Assembly (NCBI GenBank): GCA_904419315.1
Contig: CAJFQY010000002.1
Span: forward strand, 65,333-129,332
Reading direction: 5' to 3'
DNA: 64,000 nucleotides
From: Zongyangia gallinarum
GTDB lineage: Bacteria > Bacillota > Clostridia > Oscillospirales > Ruminococcaceae
Part shown: positions 9,022-17,059 of the stretch, one piece after another
How positions within the stretch are numbered: position 1 is the first letter of the stretch
Layout of the letters: the number at the start of each line of letters is the position of its first letter
Notes under the pieces: generated by a model
What the model was told of the DNA's origin: nothing
The model's database searches: none
The model's input: the letters and a program-made list of their open reading frames with translations, nothing else
Position numbers and translations under genes: made by a program

Positions 9022-9060
9022 AAAAGAAACCGTGGACAGATTCTGTCCACGGTTTCTTTT
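9022..9060 (-). terminator. 39-base palindromic terminator
   Basis: Nineteen-base arms 9022-9040 and 9042-9060 are perfectly complementary around a single central base (T9041). It abuts the stop codon of the minus-strand membrane protein and ends in TTTCTTTT. Confidence 0.85.
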
Positions 9061-9513
9061 TCACATTCTTCGACTCATGAAAAAGTAGATGATAGCAAAG
9101 AGGATAGCAGCGGTCCAGAGGCAGCAAATTAGGGTAATGAGAACAGTGAAGTTCACCATGGCAAATATCAAGCTGGCAAGAGTAATGCCTAGAGCTAAGA
9201 TAACAAAGGTCCATTTGCATGTTTTCTCCATGATGGTTTGCCGACGCTCATCGTTTTCGTCAATTTGAAATTGCTGCAGCTTCTGTGGATTTCGCAGGAG
9301 TAACAAGATTTGTAGCAAAAGAAAAGCACCTACCAGAGCCATGCTGCCGCCGCCTCCTAAGAGAAAACCGCTGGCAAAGTCAAATTGACTGCTTTGGCCT
9401 CCACCATGAATTGTAGTATAGAGACCAATGGAAAAGACGCTCAGCCCGATAATCAGAGCAATGATAGAATAAATAACACGCAACCGGATGGTCTTGGCTT
9501 GCTTAATCAGCAT
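9061..9513 (-). CDS. Four-helix membrane protein paired with an XRE regulator
   Basis: 150 residues with four predicted membrane helices in two hairpins (about 12-32, 47-68, 98-118, 121-143) separated by a charged loop with NDERRQ. This resembles DUF2178-type small membrane proteins commonly coupled to a short HTH regulator of the YozG kind. The ATG overlaps the end of the regulator gene by seven bases and has GAGGAGG upstream, so the two are translationally coupled. Function unknown. Confidence 0.75.
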   Translation of the reverse strand: MLIKQAKTIRLRVIYSIIALIIGLSVFSIGLYTTIHGGGQSSQFDFASGFLLGGGGSMALVGAFLLLQILLLLRNPQKLQQFQIDENDERRQTIMEKTCKWTFVILALGITLASLIFAMVNFTVLITLICCLWTAAILFAIIYFFMSRRM

Positions 9514-9713
9514 AACGATTCCTCCTCAAACAGAAAGACTTCTTCAATTGTTAGGCTAAATGTTTTGGCAATTTTGTGGGCCAAGAGGATGGAGGGATTA
9601 TATTTCCCGCTTTCTAAGGAAATGATGGTTTGGCGAGAGGTTTCCACCATAGTGGCCAGCTGTTGTTGGGTAAGACCGTGCTCCTCTCGGAGCGCGGCAA
9701 TGCGGTTTTTCAA
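9507..9713 (-). CDS. XRE-family HTH transcriptional regulator
   Basis: 68 residues, almost entirely one Cro/C1-type helix-turn-helix (LTQQQLATMVETSRQTIISLE). The frame continues upstream, but the best start is the TTG at 9713, because GGGGGA lies eight bases before it and the protein then begins MKNRIAALREEHG, as this family does. A longer form would need translation through the operator region. Two dyad sites flank its promoter, pointing to autorepression. Family members of this size often control their co-transcribed membrane protein. Confidence 0.85.
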   Translation of the reverse strand: MKNRIAALREEHGLTQQQLATMVETSRQTIISLESGKYNPSILLAHKIAKTFSLTIEEVFLFEEESLC

Positions 9714-9751
9714 CGGGATATTTCCCCCTTTTGCACGTGCGTTATTTTGAT

Positions 9752-9767
9752 GTAAAGTTAACTTTAC
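9752..9767. promoter_or_regulatory. Operator of the XRE regulator, downstream copy
   Basis: Perfect 16-bp palindrome GTAAAGTTAACTTTAC located just downstream of the -10 box, covering the start site of the regulator gene. Confidence 0.7.
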
Positions 9768-9771
9768 GTCC

Positions 9772-9800
9772 ATTATAAACAAACTTTTGCGCCATGTCAA
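9772..9800 (-). promoter_or_regulatory. Consensus promoter of the XRE operon
   Basis: Minus strand TTGACA (9800-9795), 17 bases, TATAAT (9777-9772): full consensus, flanked by operators on both sides. Confidence 0.85.
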
Positions 9801-9811
9801 GTAAACTTTAC
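9796..9811. promoter_or_regulatory. Operator of the XRE regulator, upstream copy
   Basis: GTCAAGTAAACTTTAC repeats the downstream operator with two asymmetric positions and overlaps the -35 box. It also lies 18 bases upstream of the divergent promoter at 9830-9858. Confidence 0.6.
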
Positions 9812-9829
9812 ATCAAGAAAAAATATAGG

Positions 9830-9858
9830 TTGAAAAACAGCTAATAAGCGGATACAAT
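9830..9858 (+). promoter_or_regulatory. Promoter of the nucleoside-salvage operon
   Basis: TTGAAA (9830-9835), 17 bases, TACAAT (9853-9858), divergent from the XRE promoter. Confidence 0.65.
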
Positions 9859-9889
9859 GAGGGTAGAAAAACAAAGGGGGGCGTTTGCC

Positions 9890-10981
9890 ATGCAGATCGA
9901 GGATATTTATGTCATTTATGGGAAAAAGCCAAAATCCATGGTAAAGGAACTTTTGGAAAAATCCGATATTATATCTGAAATCCCGCAAGGGGCGACGATT
10001 GGATTGAAGCCCAACCTGGTGGTTTCCAAAGGGGCGGAAACCGGTGCTACCACTTCTCCAGAAATTGTTGAAGCCATCATCGAATATCTTCAAGAACACG
10101 GCTATGACAAGATCACCATTATGGAAAGCTCCTGGGTTGGTGATGACACCAGCCGTGCTTTCCGGGTATGTGGATACGAGGATATTTCCCGCAAATATCA
10201 TGTGCCACTTAAGGATTTAAAACGCGACTCTTCTACCGTGCACAAGGCAGGGGGATTGGGGATCGAGTACTGTGATACGCCCTATCATGTGGATTATCTT
10301 ATCAACCTTCCAGTGCTCAAAGGGCATTGCCAAACAGGGATGACCTGCGCGCTCAAGAATATGAAGGGCTGCATTACAGACCGGGAAAAGAGAAAATTTC
10401 ATACTATGGGACTTCATAAGCCCATTGCCTGCCTCAATAAAGTGCGTTGTGCAGATCTTGTATTGGTCGACGGGCTGCGGGGCGATTTGGACTTTGAAGA
10501 GGGAGGAAATCCAGTGGAAATGAATCGGATTCTTCTCGCCAAAGACAGCGTTCTGGTGGATGCCTATGTGGCTCAGCTCATGGGATATGAAATCAGTGAA
10601 ATTCCCTATATTGCTATGGCCGCTGAACTGGGTGTAGGCAGCATGGAGGTGGAAAAGGCCCATATCGTGGAGCTTAACACCGACCATACAGGGGCCAAAC
10701 TCACTTCTTCCAGAAGGGCACGGGCTCTCGCCAAATATATTGATGAAAATGATGCCTGTTCCGCCTGTTACGGAAGCTTAATTCATGCCTTGGCCCGAAT
10801 GGAGGATCGTGGCATGCTGCGAAATATTCAGGGAAAAATTCATATAGGACAGGGTTTCCGAGGCCAACAGCCCGGCGGAATTGGTGTCGGTGTCTGCGCC
10901 AAAGGCTGCGATAAATGCGTCATTGGATGCCCGCCCAAGGCCATTGATATTGTCAAAATGTTAGAGGATCAGTTTATCTAA
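9890..10981 (+). CDS. DUF362 domain iron-sulfur protein
   Basis: 363 residues. The DUF362 region (IGLKPNLVV, VDYLINLPVLKGH, ALKNMKGCITDREKRKFH) spans most of the protein. The C-terminus has cysteines (CSACYGSL, then CAKGCDKCVIGCPPKAIDIV) resembling a single 4Fe-4S ferredoxin site. Start taken at ATG 9890 because of the AAAGGGGGGCG site; the frame extends further 5' into the promoter. It leads an operon with deoB (24-base gap), but no known role in nucleoside breakdown explains this position. Function unknown. Confidence 0.85.
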   Translation: MQIEDIYVIYGKKPKSMVKELLEKSDIISEIPQGATIGLKPNLVVSKGAETGATTSPEIVEAIIEYLQEHGYDKITIMESSWVGDDTSRAFRVCGYEDISRKYHVPLKDLKRDSSTVHKAGGLGIEYCDTPYHVDYLINLPVLKGHCQTGMTCALKNMKGCITDREKRKFHTMGLHKPIACLNKVRCADLVLVDGLRGDLDFEEGGNPVEMNRILLAKDSVLVDAYVAQLMGYEISEIPYIAMAAELGVGSMEVEKAHIVELNTDHTGAKLTSSRRARALAKYIDENDACSACYGSLIHALARMEDRGMLRNIQGKIHIGQGFRGQQPGGIGVGVCAKGCDKCVIGCPPKAIDIVKMLEDQFI

Positions 10982-11005
10982 CAGGAAGTACAGAAGGGTT
11001 ATTTT

Positions 11006-12172
11006 ATGAGAGTGTTTTGCATCGTCCTTGACAGTATGGGGATAGGGGAGATGCCGGACGCGGCATCCTACGGAGATATTGGAAGCAATACGCTGGGAAC
11101 AATCCGGCGCTCTCCCAAATTTCATGTACCGATTTTGGAGAGACTAGGTATTTTCCAAATCGATGGCGTAGCTCCAATGGAAAGGACAGTGGCACCAGAA
11201 GGGGCTTTTGCCAGGCTTTCTGAAGCTTCCAAGGGAAAGGATACCACCACAGGCCATTGGGAGATGATGGGGATTATTTCTCCCCATCCCATGCCAACCT
11301 ATCCTAAGGGCTTCCCGCCTGAGGTGATTCAAAGTCTGGAGAAATCCTGGGGCAGAGGAATCCTATGCAATCAGCCTTATTCCGGAACAGCGGTCATCCA
11401 TGATTACGGGCAGGAGCATCTAAAAACAGGGAAGTTGATTGTCTATACCTCGGCAGACAGCGTACTGCAAATCGCCGCTCATGAAGGGATTATCCCGGTT
11501 GAGGAGCTCTATGAATATTGTCGGATTGCCCGGCAGATCATGCAGGGGGAACATGGTGTCGGCCGGATCATTGCAAGGCCATTTCAAGGTACCTATCCTG
11601 ATTTTTGGCGAACAGCCCATCGACGTGATTTTTCCTTAGCCCCGCCCGAGAAGACGACGTTAGATTTTCTCAGTGATGCGGGAAAAGATGTTATTGCCGT
11701 GGGAAAAATTCATGATATTTTTGCCGGGCAGGGGATAACAGAGTCCATTCATACGGTTAATAATGATGAGGGAATGGAAAAGGTCCTGGCTATCGCAGAA
11801 AAACGGGATTTTGACGGTTTTTGCTTTGTCAATCTTGTGGATTTTGATATGATATATGGACACCGAAATGATGTAGATGGCTATGCTGTGGCAATAAGCG
11901 CGTTTGATCGGCAGCTAAGAAAGCTTCTTCCTCTGTTGCATGGGGACGATCTGTTGATGATTACCGCTGATCATGGATGCGATCCCGGCACCGAAAGTAC
12001 AGATCACTCCCGGGAATATGTACCATTGATACTCACAGGTCCAGTGGTTCACCCTATCAATCTAGGCACGAGGGAGACATTTGCCGATATTGGAAAAACA
12101 GTGCTCCACGCGCTGAAGATTGAAAATAATCTTCCTGGAAAATCTTTGTGGAATTTGGTGCGCAAGAAATAA
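11006..12172 (+). CDS. deoB: Phosphopentomutase
   Basis: 388 residues, full length. It interconverts ribose/deoxyribose 1-phosphate and 5-phosphate in nucleoside catabolism. Alkaline-phosphatase-superfamily metal ligands are visible: VLDSMGIGEMPDA at the N-terminus with the catalytic Thr in GSNTLG, TGHWEMMG, VNLVDFDMIYGHR and ADHGCDPG near the C-terminus. Fits the neighbouring cdd and pyrimidine-nucleoside phosphorylase genes, which supply deoxyribose 1-phosphate. Confidence 0.96.
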   Translation: MRVFCIVLDSMGIGEMPDAASYGDIGSNTLGTIRRSPKFHVPILERLGIFQIDGVAPMERTVAPEGAFARLSEASKGKDTTTGHWEMMGIISPHPMPTYPKGFPPEVIQSLEKSWGRGILCNQPYSGTAVIHDYGQEHLKTGKLIVYTSADSVLQIAAHEGIIPVEELYEYCRIARQIMQGEHGVGRIIARPFQGTYPDFWRTAHRRDFSLAPPEKTTLDFLSDAGKDVIAVGKIHDIFAGQGITESIHTVNNDEGMEKVLAIAEKRDFDGFCFVNLVDFDMIYGHRNDVDGYAVAISAFDRQLRKLLPLLHGDDLLMITADHGCDPGTESTDHSREYVPLILTGPVVHPINLGTRETFADIGKTVLHALKIENNLPGKSLWNLVRKK

Positions 12173-12219
12173 ATAGATAGACGCTGCCTAGACGAGAAGA
12201 CAGCAGAAAGGGGTTTATC

Positions 12220-12633
12220 ATGTACCGAACTGAACTCATTCACGAAGCTATTTTGGCTAGAAAAAAAGCTTATTGTCCCTATTCCCATTTTGCGGTAGGT
12301 GCTGCGCTTTTAGGGGAGAGCGGCAAGGTTTATCATGGTTGTAATGTGGAAAACGCTTCTTATGGGGCGGGCAATTGTGCGGAACGTACCGCAGTTTATT
12401 CTGCCATTGCCCAAGGAGAAAGAAAATTTACCGCTATCGCAGTAGTCGGCGGTTATGAGGCGCATCCGCTTCCTTTTGAAACGTATGCATTTCCTTGTGG
12501 AGTATGCCGCCAGGTCCTCTGGGAATTGGGTGGGCCGAACCTTCATATCATTGTCGCTAAAAGTGAGGATGATTATCAAGAATATAAATTAAGCGAATTA
12601 CTTCCCAAAGCATTTGGAGACCAAATGAGGTAA
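12220..12633 (+). CDS. cdd: Cytidine deaminase
   Basis: 137 residues, the usual size for the homotetrameric type. Zinc and catalytic residues are in CAERTAVYSA (Cys and Glu) and PCGVCRQVL (two Cys); the substrate motif NVENASYG is present. It converts (deoxy)cytidine to (deoxy)uridine for the downstream phosphorylase. The start has AGAAAGGGG upstream. Confidence 0.96.
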   Translation: MYRTELIHEAILARKKAYCPYSHFAVGAALLGESGKVYHGCNVENASYGAGNCAERTAVYSAIAQGERKFTAIAVVGGYEAHPLPFETYAFPCGVCRQVLWELGGPNLHIIVAKSEDDYQEYKLSELLPKAFGDQMR

Positions 12634-12646
12634 GGAGGGGACTGCT

Positions 12647-13969
12647 GTGCGGATGGTAGATCTCATCAAGAAAAAGCGAGATGGCGGAAAGCTTTCTAAA
12701 AAGGAAATCGAAACCGTTGTTTTAGGCTTTACTCGAGGCGAAATACCGGATTATCAATTGTCCGCCTTTCTTATGGCGGTATATTACCGGGGAATGGATG
12801 AGGAAGAAATTTCAGATATGACTGCGGTTATGGCTGGTTCCGGTGATATGGTGGATTTGTCCGAAATTCCCGGCGTTAAGGTGGATAAGCATTCTACAGG
12901 TGGTGTGGGGGATAAAACCACCTTGATTGCTGCCCCTATTGCAGCTGCCTGCGGGGTAACCATTGCCAAAATGAGTGGCCGTGGCCTTGGCTTTACCGGA
13001 GGCACAGTGGATAAATTGGAGTCCATTCCGGGATTTCGCACAGAAATCCCACGGGAAGAATTCATGAAAATTGCCGGTGAGACTGGAATTTGTGTCATTG
13101 GACAGTCAGGAAATCTCGCCCCAGCGGATAAAAAAATCTATGCGCTTCGGGATGTAACAGCAACAGTAGATAGCATTCCGCTGATTGCTGGAAGCATCAT
13201 GTCTAAAAAGATTGCCGCCGGTAGTGATTGTATCCTTCTGGATGTAAAGACGGGCAGCGGCGCTTTTATGAAAAAGCTGGAGGATGCTGTCAAGTTGGCT
13301 GAAATTATGGTGCGCATAGGTGAAAAGGTCGGGCGCCATACAGCAGCACTTATTACCAATATGGATGTGCCCCTGGGTCATGCCATCGGCAATTCTCTGG
13401 AGGTTATTGAAGCGATACACACATTGCAGGGCAAGGGCCCTGAAGATTTAACCTCTATCTGCCTAGAACTTGCCGCCAATATGATCTTCCTTGCCGGAAA
13501 AGGCGAAATCAGTCAGTGCCGAAAAATGGCCAGACAAGCGCTCCAAAACGGCAGTGCTTATCAAAAATTAAAAGATATGATATCCGCGCAGGGTGGAGAT
13601 ATTGGAGTGATTGATTACCCTGAAACCTTTGAAAAGGCAAGGGTATGTCATGAAGTACCAGCGCCGGCAGGAGGCTATATCACCCACATGGATGCGGCTC
13701 AATGCGGCATAGCTTCTATGCTTCTAGGGGCAGGAAGAGCAACAAAGGAGAGCCTCATCGACCATAGCGCTGGAATTGAACTTATCAAAAAAACAGGCGA
13801 TGTGGTTAAACTAGGAGAGCCCATTGCGCGACTGTACACTTCGGATCCGTGCCTTCTACCCGATGCCCAAAAGGCCTATTTACAGGCGGTGGAGATTTCA
13901 GATCATCCGCCAATGACCCAAAAGCTAATTATCGGCAGGGTTACCACCAAAGGTGTCGAATACGTCTGA
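12647..13969 (+). CDS. pdp: Pyrimidine-nucleoside (thymidine) phosphorylase
   Basis: 440 residues. The family signature is around residues 75-125: VDKHSTGGVGDKTTL for phosphate binding and KMSGRGLGFTGGTVDKLES. It splits thymidine/uridine into base and (deoxy)ribose 1-phosphate, feeding DeoB. The GTG at 12647 fits the AGGAGGGG site six bases before it; the ATG at 12653 is an alternative. Clostridial members are usually pyrimidine-nucleoside rather than strictly thymidine phosphorylases. Confidence 0.94.
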   Translation: MRMVDLIKKKRDGGKLSKKEIETVVLGFTRGEIPDYQLSAFLMAVYYRGMDEEEISDMTAVMAGSGDMVDLSEIPGVKVDKHSTGGVGDKTTLIAAPIAAACGVTIAKMSGRGLGFTGGTVDKLESIPGFRTEIPREEFMKIAGETGICVIGQSGNLAPADKKIYALRDVTATVDSIPLIAGSIMSKKIAAGSDCILLDVKTGSGAFMKKLEDAVKLAEIMVRIGEKVGRHTAALITNMDVPLGHAIGNSLEVIEAIHTLQGKGPEDLTSICLELAANMIFLAGKGEISQCRKMARQALQNGSAYQKLKDMISAQGGDIGVIDYPETFEKARVCHEVPAPAGGYITHMDAAQCGIASMLLGAGRATKESLIDHSAGIELIKKTGDVVKLGEPIARLYTSDPCLLPDAQKAYLQAVEISDHPPMTQKLIIGRVTTKGVEYV

Positions 13970-13994
13970 TCAGCTGCAAATCTGGAGGATAAGT

Positions 13995-14347
13995 ATAAAA
14001 AATGGTATAACGAGGAATACGAGTTTGAGATCGAGGTAACCGGCTTTCTTCGCAGTGATCATACAGAGCGGTATTGCCGTAATGGGGAGGAAATAGGAGA
14101 TAAATATACCTGCACCTATGGCTGCCCAGTCAATGAAGACGGACTGGGAATCTGCTCAAAGGTCATGATGATACTGTATCCTATCATGGAGGCGGTCAGA
14201 AGCGGTGGAGATTTAGAAAATATCGGTGGCTCCAGTCAGTGTAGCAAGGATGTTGTGTGCCCTGATGGCTGCGTAATGTTCCGATTAACAGCAAAAAAAC
14301 TCGGAAATTGGAATTTTTATAAAGGGAAATTTTTTGATCCTGTCTAA
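13995..14347 (+). pseudogene. TIGR04076-like gene lacking a start codon
   Basis: The frame after the pdp stop codon reads KKWYNEEYEFEIEVTG ... RYCRNGEEIGDKY ... CTYGCP ... VVCPDGCVMFRL ... FFDPV, which I recognise as a TIGR04076-type small protein; all conserved Cys and the GD motif are intact. A GGAGG site lies at 13984-13988, but where the ATG should be the sequence reads AT followed by six A and TGG. One missing G (ATG AAA AAA TGG becoming AT- AAA AAA TGG) would explain it. The only later Met is at 14165, after the first Cys cluster. It is either recently inactivated, a sequencing error, or started unconventionally. No TTG or GTG is available. Confidence 0.6.
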
Positions 14348-14390
14348 AATTGGCCAATAGAACAAAATTCCATACTGTAAAAGTGAAAGA

Positions 14391-14433
14391 GCTATAATCA
14401 AGGAGCAGCTATTGGCTGCTCCTTGATTATAGC
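14391..14433. repeat. 19-bp inverted repeat, terminator-like
   Basis: Perfect 19-bp arms (14391-14409 and 14415-14433) around the loop TATTG. It lies after the salvage operon and may end its transcription, but there is no T-run on the plus strand. Confidence 0.55.
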
Positions 14434-14492
14434 CAATCCCCTTAAAAATCAGAAAAAAATATCAATAAGCCCAGAGGGAGGATATAAAACCT

Positions 14493-15056
14493 ATGGATTT
14501 GAATGATAGCGCGCTGAAAATCAACGCAATACAAGGACTCGGTATCATTCGGCTGGGCTTTTGGCTTGTTAAAAAGCCGAATAAAACTGCAGAGGAAGCA
14601 TCGGCCGCCAAGGCGTTTCTAAGAACATTTTGGATTACTCTTAGCATTGTCCTATTCTTTGTCGTCCTCTTGTTTATCCTAACTGGATATACGATGGACG
14701 GAGTGGCGGGATATCAGGGTGACTATGAGGAATCACGTACCGGCCGGATAGAAAATGGCCAGATTCGTTATGTGAAAAATGAACTTTACTATATTTCACC
14801 AGAAGAAATCGGCTTATCAGCAGAAGAGCTGCCTGAAGGCACACATATCAATCTGTATTTTGATACTGAAGGGAATGTAGTGGCCGCCGAAAATGCGGAT
14901 GAGATTGAAAGAGAAGTTCAGTCCAGGGTCATTTTTACAGTATCGACTATGGGAGCGATGGTGGTTGTGCTGATTGCTTTTGCCATAATCGCCAGAAAAA
15001 CATTTGGAAGGCCATGGTATCAATGGGTAACACGGGTGCGAAATGAAAAAATTTAA
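14493..15056 (+). CDS. Hypothetical membrane protein with two helices
   Basis: 187 residues, not recognised. One helix at about 48-70, then an extracytoplasmic segment of about 80 residues that reads like a small beta domain (GRIENGQIRYVKNELYYIS), a second helix at about 148-170 and a short basic tail. The start is preceded by GGGAGGATAT. It stands alone between the salvage operon and the radical SAM pair. Confidence 0.65.
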   Translation: MDLNDSALKINAIQGLGIIRLGFWLVKKPNKTAEEASAAKAFLRTFWITLSIVLFFVVLLFILTGYTMDGVAGYQGDYEESRTGRIENGQIRYVKNELYYISPEEIGLSAEELPEGTHINLYFDTEGNVVAAENADEIEREVQSRVIFTVSTMGAMVVVLIAFAIIARKTFGRPWYQWVTRVRNEKI

Positions 15057-15069
15057 GCCATGATACAAA

Positions 15070-15098
15070 TTGAGAAACAGTGGGATGTGTGGTATAAT
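15070..15098 (+). promoter_or_regulatory. Promoter of the radical SAM pair
   Basis: TTGAGA (15070-15075), 17 bases, TATAAT (15093-15098), about 107 bases before the start codon. Confidence 0.65.
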
Positions 15099-15205
15099 AA
15101 TCTGAAATTTGCATGAATAGGCCATGCTATATATAATCAAAACGATGTTGTGCATTACCAAAATGAATGAGCGGGTAAATATTTTATAATAGATGGGGAT
15201 GAATT

Positions 15206-17059
15206 ATGAGCGTAAATAAGGATATTGAGCAGATTTTGATGAAAGTTCAGAAACCTGGCCGCTATGTAGGGGGGGAGCTTAATTCCGTCATCAAGGACAA
15301 AGAAAAGGTTGACGTTAGATTTGCTTTTTGTTTTCCTGATGTTTATGAGGTGGGAATGTCCCACTTGGGAATGAAGATCCTGTACTCTCTGATCAATGAG
15401 AGAGAAAATTATTGGTGTGAGCGTGTATTTGCTCCGGAACTGGACATGGAGGAGCAGATGTTCCTGCACAAAATTCCCCTGTATGCCCTAGAAAGCAAGG
15501 ACCCTCTGCGTGAATTTGATATCATTGGATTTACGCTCCAATATGAGCTTTGCTATACTACGGTTCTCAATATGCTGCATATGGCAGGGATACCAGTGCG
15601 CAGCGCTGACCGTGATGATAGCTATCCTTTGGTGGTAGCTGGCGGACCCTGCGTTTGCAATCCGGAGCCTATGGCAGATTTTATTGACGTTTTTCTCTTG
15701 GGAGAAGGGGAAGAAAATCTGTTGGAGCTTATCGATCTGTATGAGCTCGCAATGCGGGAGAAAATATCCAAACAAGAATTTTTGCAGAAAGCTAGCCATA
15801 TCAAAGGGGCCTATGTACCCAGCCTTTATGATGTCTCGTACAATGAAGATGGCACCATCCAGAAGGTAACTCCCTTGGGTGGAGCGCCCATGCCGGTAGA
15901 AAAGGCCATCATCAAAGATATCGATCAGGTCTATTATCCAAAAGAATTTGTTGTACCTTTTATTGATACAGTCCATGACCGGGCAATGGTCGAGGTCCTG
16001 CGTGGATGTATCCGGGGATGTCGGTTTTGTCAAGCCGGATTTATCTATCGTCCGTTTCGAGAAAAGCATTATCAAACGATTGACCGCAATGCCCGTGATC
16101 TTTGTGCCAGTACTGGTTATGAAGAGATCTCTTTGACCTCGCTTAGTACCAGTGACCTCACTGAAATTGAGCCGCTTCTCAACAGTATGCTTAGCTGGAC
16201 TGAGGACGAAAAGGTCAGCATGTCTCTGCCATCACTGCGGGTCGACAATTTCTCCAAGGAATTACTCGACAAAATTGCCAAGGTGAGAAAAAGCGGACTA
16301 ACTTTTGCGCCGGAGGCTGGTTCCCAGCGGCTGCGGGACGCGATTAATAAGAATGTGACAGAAGAGCAGATTATGAAAACCTGTCAGACCGCTTTTGAGG
16401 GAGGATACACCAATGTAAAACTCTATTTTATGCTGGGACTCCCTACAGAAACGATGGAAGACGTAGCCGCTATTGCGGATACAGCCCAGAAAGTGGTGAA
16501 CCTATTTTACAGCTTGCCCAACAGACCCAAGGGGCGGGGCGTCAATGTAACGATCAGTGTTGCATGTTTTGTTCCAAAGCCTTTTACCCCCTTTGAATTT
16601 GAGCCTCAGGATACGATAGAAATGCTCCGTGAAAAACAAAAGCATCTGGTGGCATCGGTGAAATCTAAAAAGATTTCCGTGCATTATCATGAGAGTAACA
16701 CCTCTGTATTGGAGGGGGTTCTTGCAAGAGGAGATCGGAGACTTTGTGATGTCATCGAATACGCATGGCGTCACGGATGCAATTTGGATAGCTGGGATGA
16801 ACATTTCCTCTATCAGTCCTGGGTGGATGGATTTGCTGCCTGTGGCATTGATCCCGCATTTTATGCAAACCGCCGTCGAGAATATAACGAAATTATGCCT
16901 TGGGATCACTTAGACTACGGTGTGAGCAAAAATTTTCTCATTCGTGAGAATAAAAAGGCGTATCAAGCACAGACGACGCCCAACTGCAAAGAAAGCTGTA
17001 GCGGTTGCGGAGCTAATAAGCTGATGGGAGGGCCATGTGTCAATGGGCAATGTAAATGA
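15206..17059 (+). CDS. TIGR03960-type B12-binding radical SAM protein
   Basis: 617 residues. N-terminal cobalamin-binding-like region (PDVYEVGMSHLGMKILYSLIN, VAGGPCVCNPEPMADF), then the radical SAM core with the cluster motif CIRGCRFCQAGF near residue 270, followed by TFAPEAGSQRLRD. A C-terminal Cys set (CKESCSGCGANK) ends the protein. It matches the TIGR03960 family, usually paired with a TIGR03936/DUF2344 protein, as here: the next gene overlaps its end. In many Clostridia the pair precedes rng and ribosomal protein genes, and rplS follows here. Possible RNA or ribosome modification is inference only. Confidence 0.88.
   Translation: MSVNKDIEQILMKVQKPGRYVGGELNSVIKDKEKVDVRFAFCFPDVYEVGMSHLGMKILYSLINERENYWCERVFAPELDMEEQMFLHKIPLYALESKDPLREFDIIGFTLQYELCYTTVLNMLHMAGIPVRSADRDDSYPLVVAGGPCVCNPEPMADFIDVFLLGEGEENLLELIDLYELAMREKISKQEFLQKASHIKGAYVPSLYDVSYNEDGTIQKVTPLGGAPMPVEKAIIKDIDQVYYPKEFVVPFIDTVHDRAMVEVLRGCIRGCRFCQAGFIYRPFREKHYQTIDRNARDLCASTGYEEISLTSLSTSDLTEIEPLLNSMLSWTEDEKVSMSLPSLRVDNFSKELLDKIAKVRKSGLTFAPEAGSQRLRDAINKNVTEEQIMKTCQTAFEGGYTNVKLYFMLGLPTETMEDVAAIADTAQKVVNLFYSLPNRPKGRGVNVTISVACFVPKPFTPFEFEPQDTIEMLREKQKHLVASVKSKKISVHYHESNTSVLEGVLARGDRRLCDVIEYAWRHGCNLDSWDEHFLYQSWVDGFAACGIDPAFYANRRREYNEIMPWDHLDYGVSKNFLIRENKKAYQAQTTPNCKESCSGCGANKLMGGPCVNGQCK

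Noticed and set aside
9714..9800. Longer N-terminus of the XRE regulator (start at 9800)
   Set aside because: It would translate through the promoter and operator; the TTG at 9713 has a good ribosome-binding site and fits the family.
13967..13969. In-frame TGA between pdp and the TIGR04076-like frame as a selenocysteine codon or programmed readthrough
   Set aside because: The pdp family ends here, a ribosome-binding site lies just after the stop, and no SECIS-like stem is visible. A lost start codon is simpler.
14165..14347. A 60-residue protein starting at Met 14165
   Set aside because: There is no ribosome-binding site before it, and it would lack the first half of the conserved domain.
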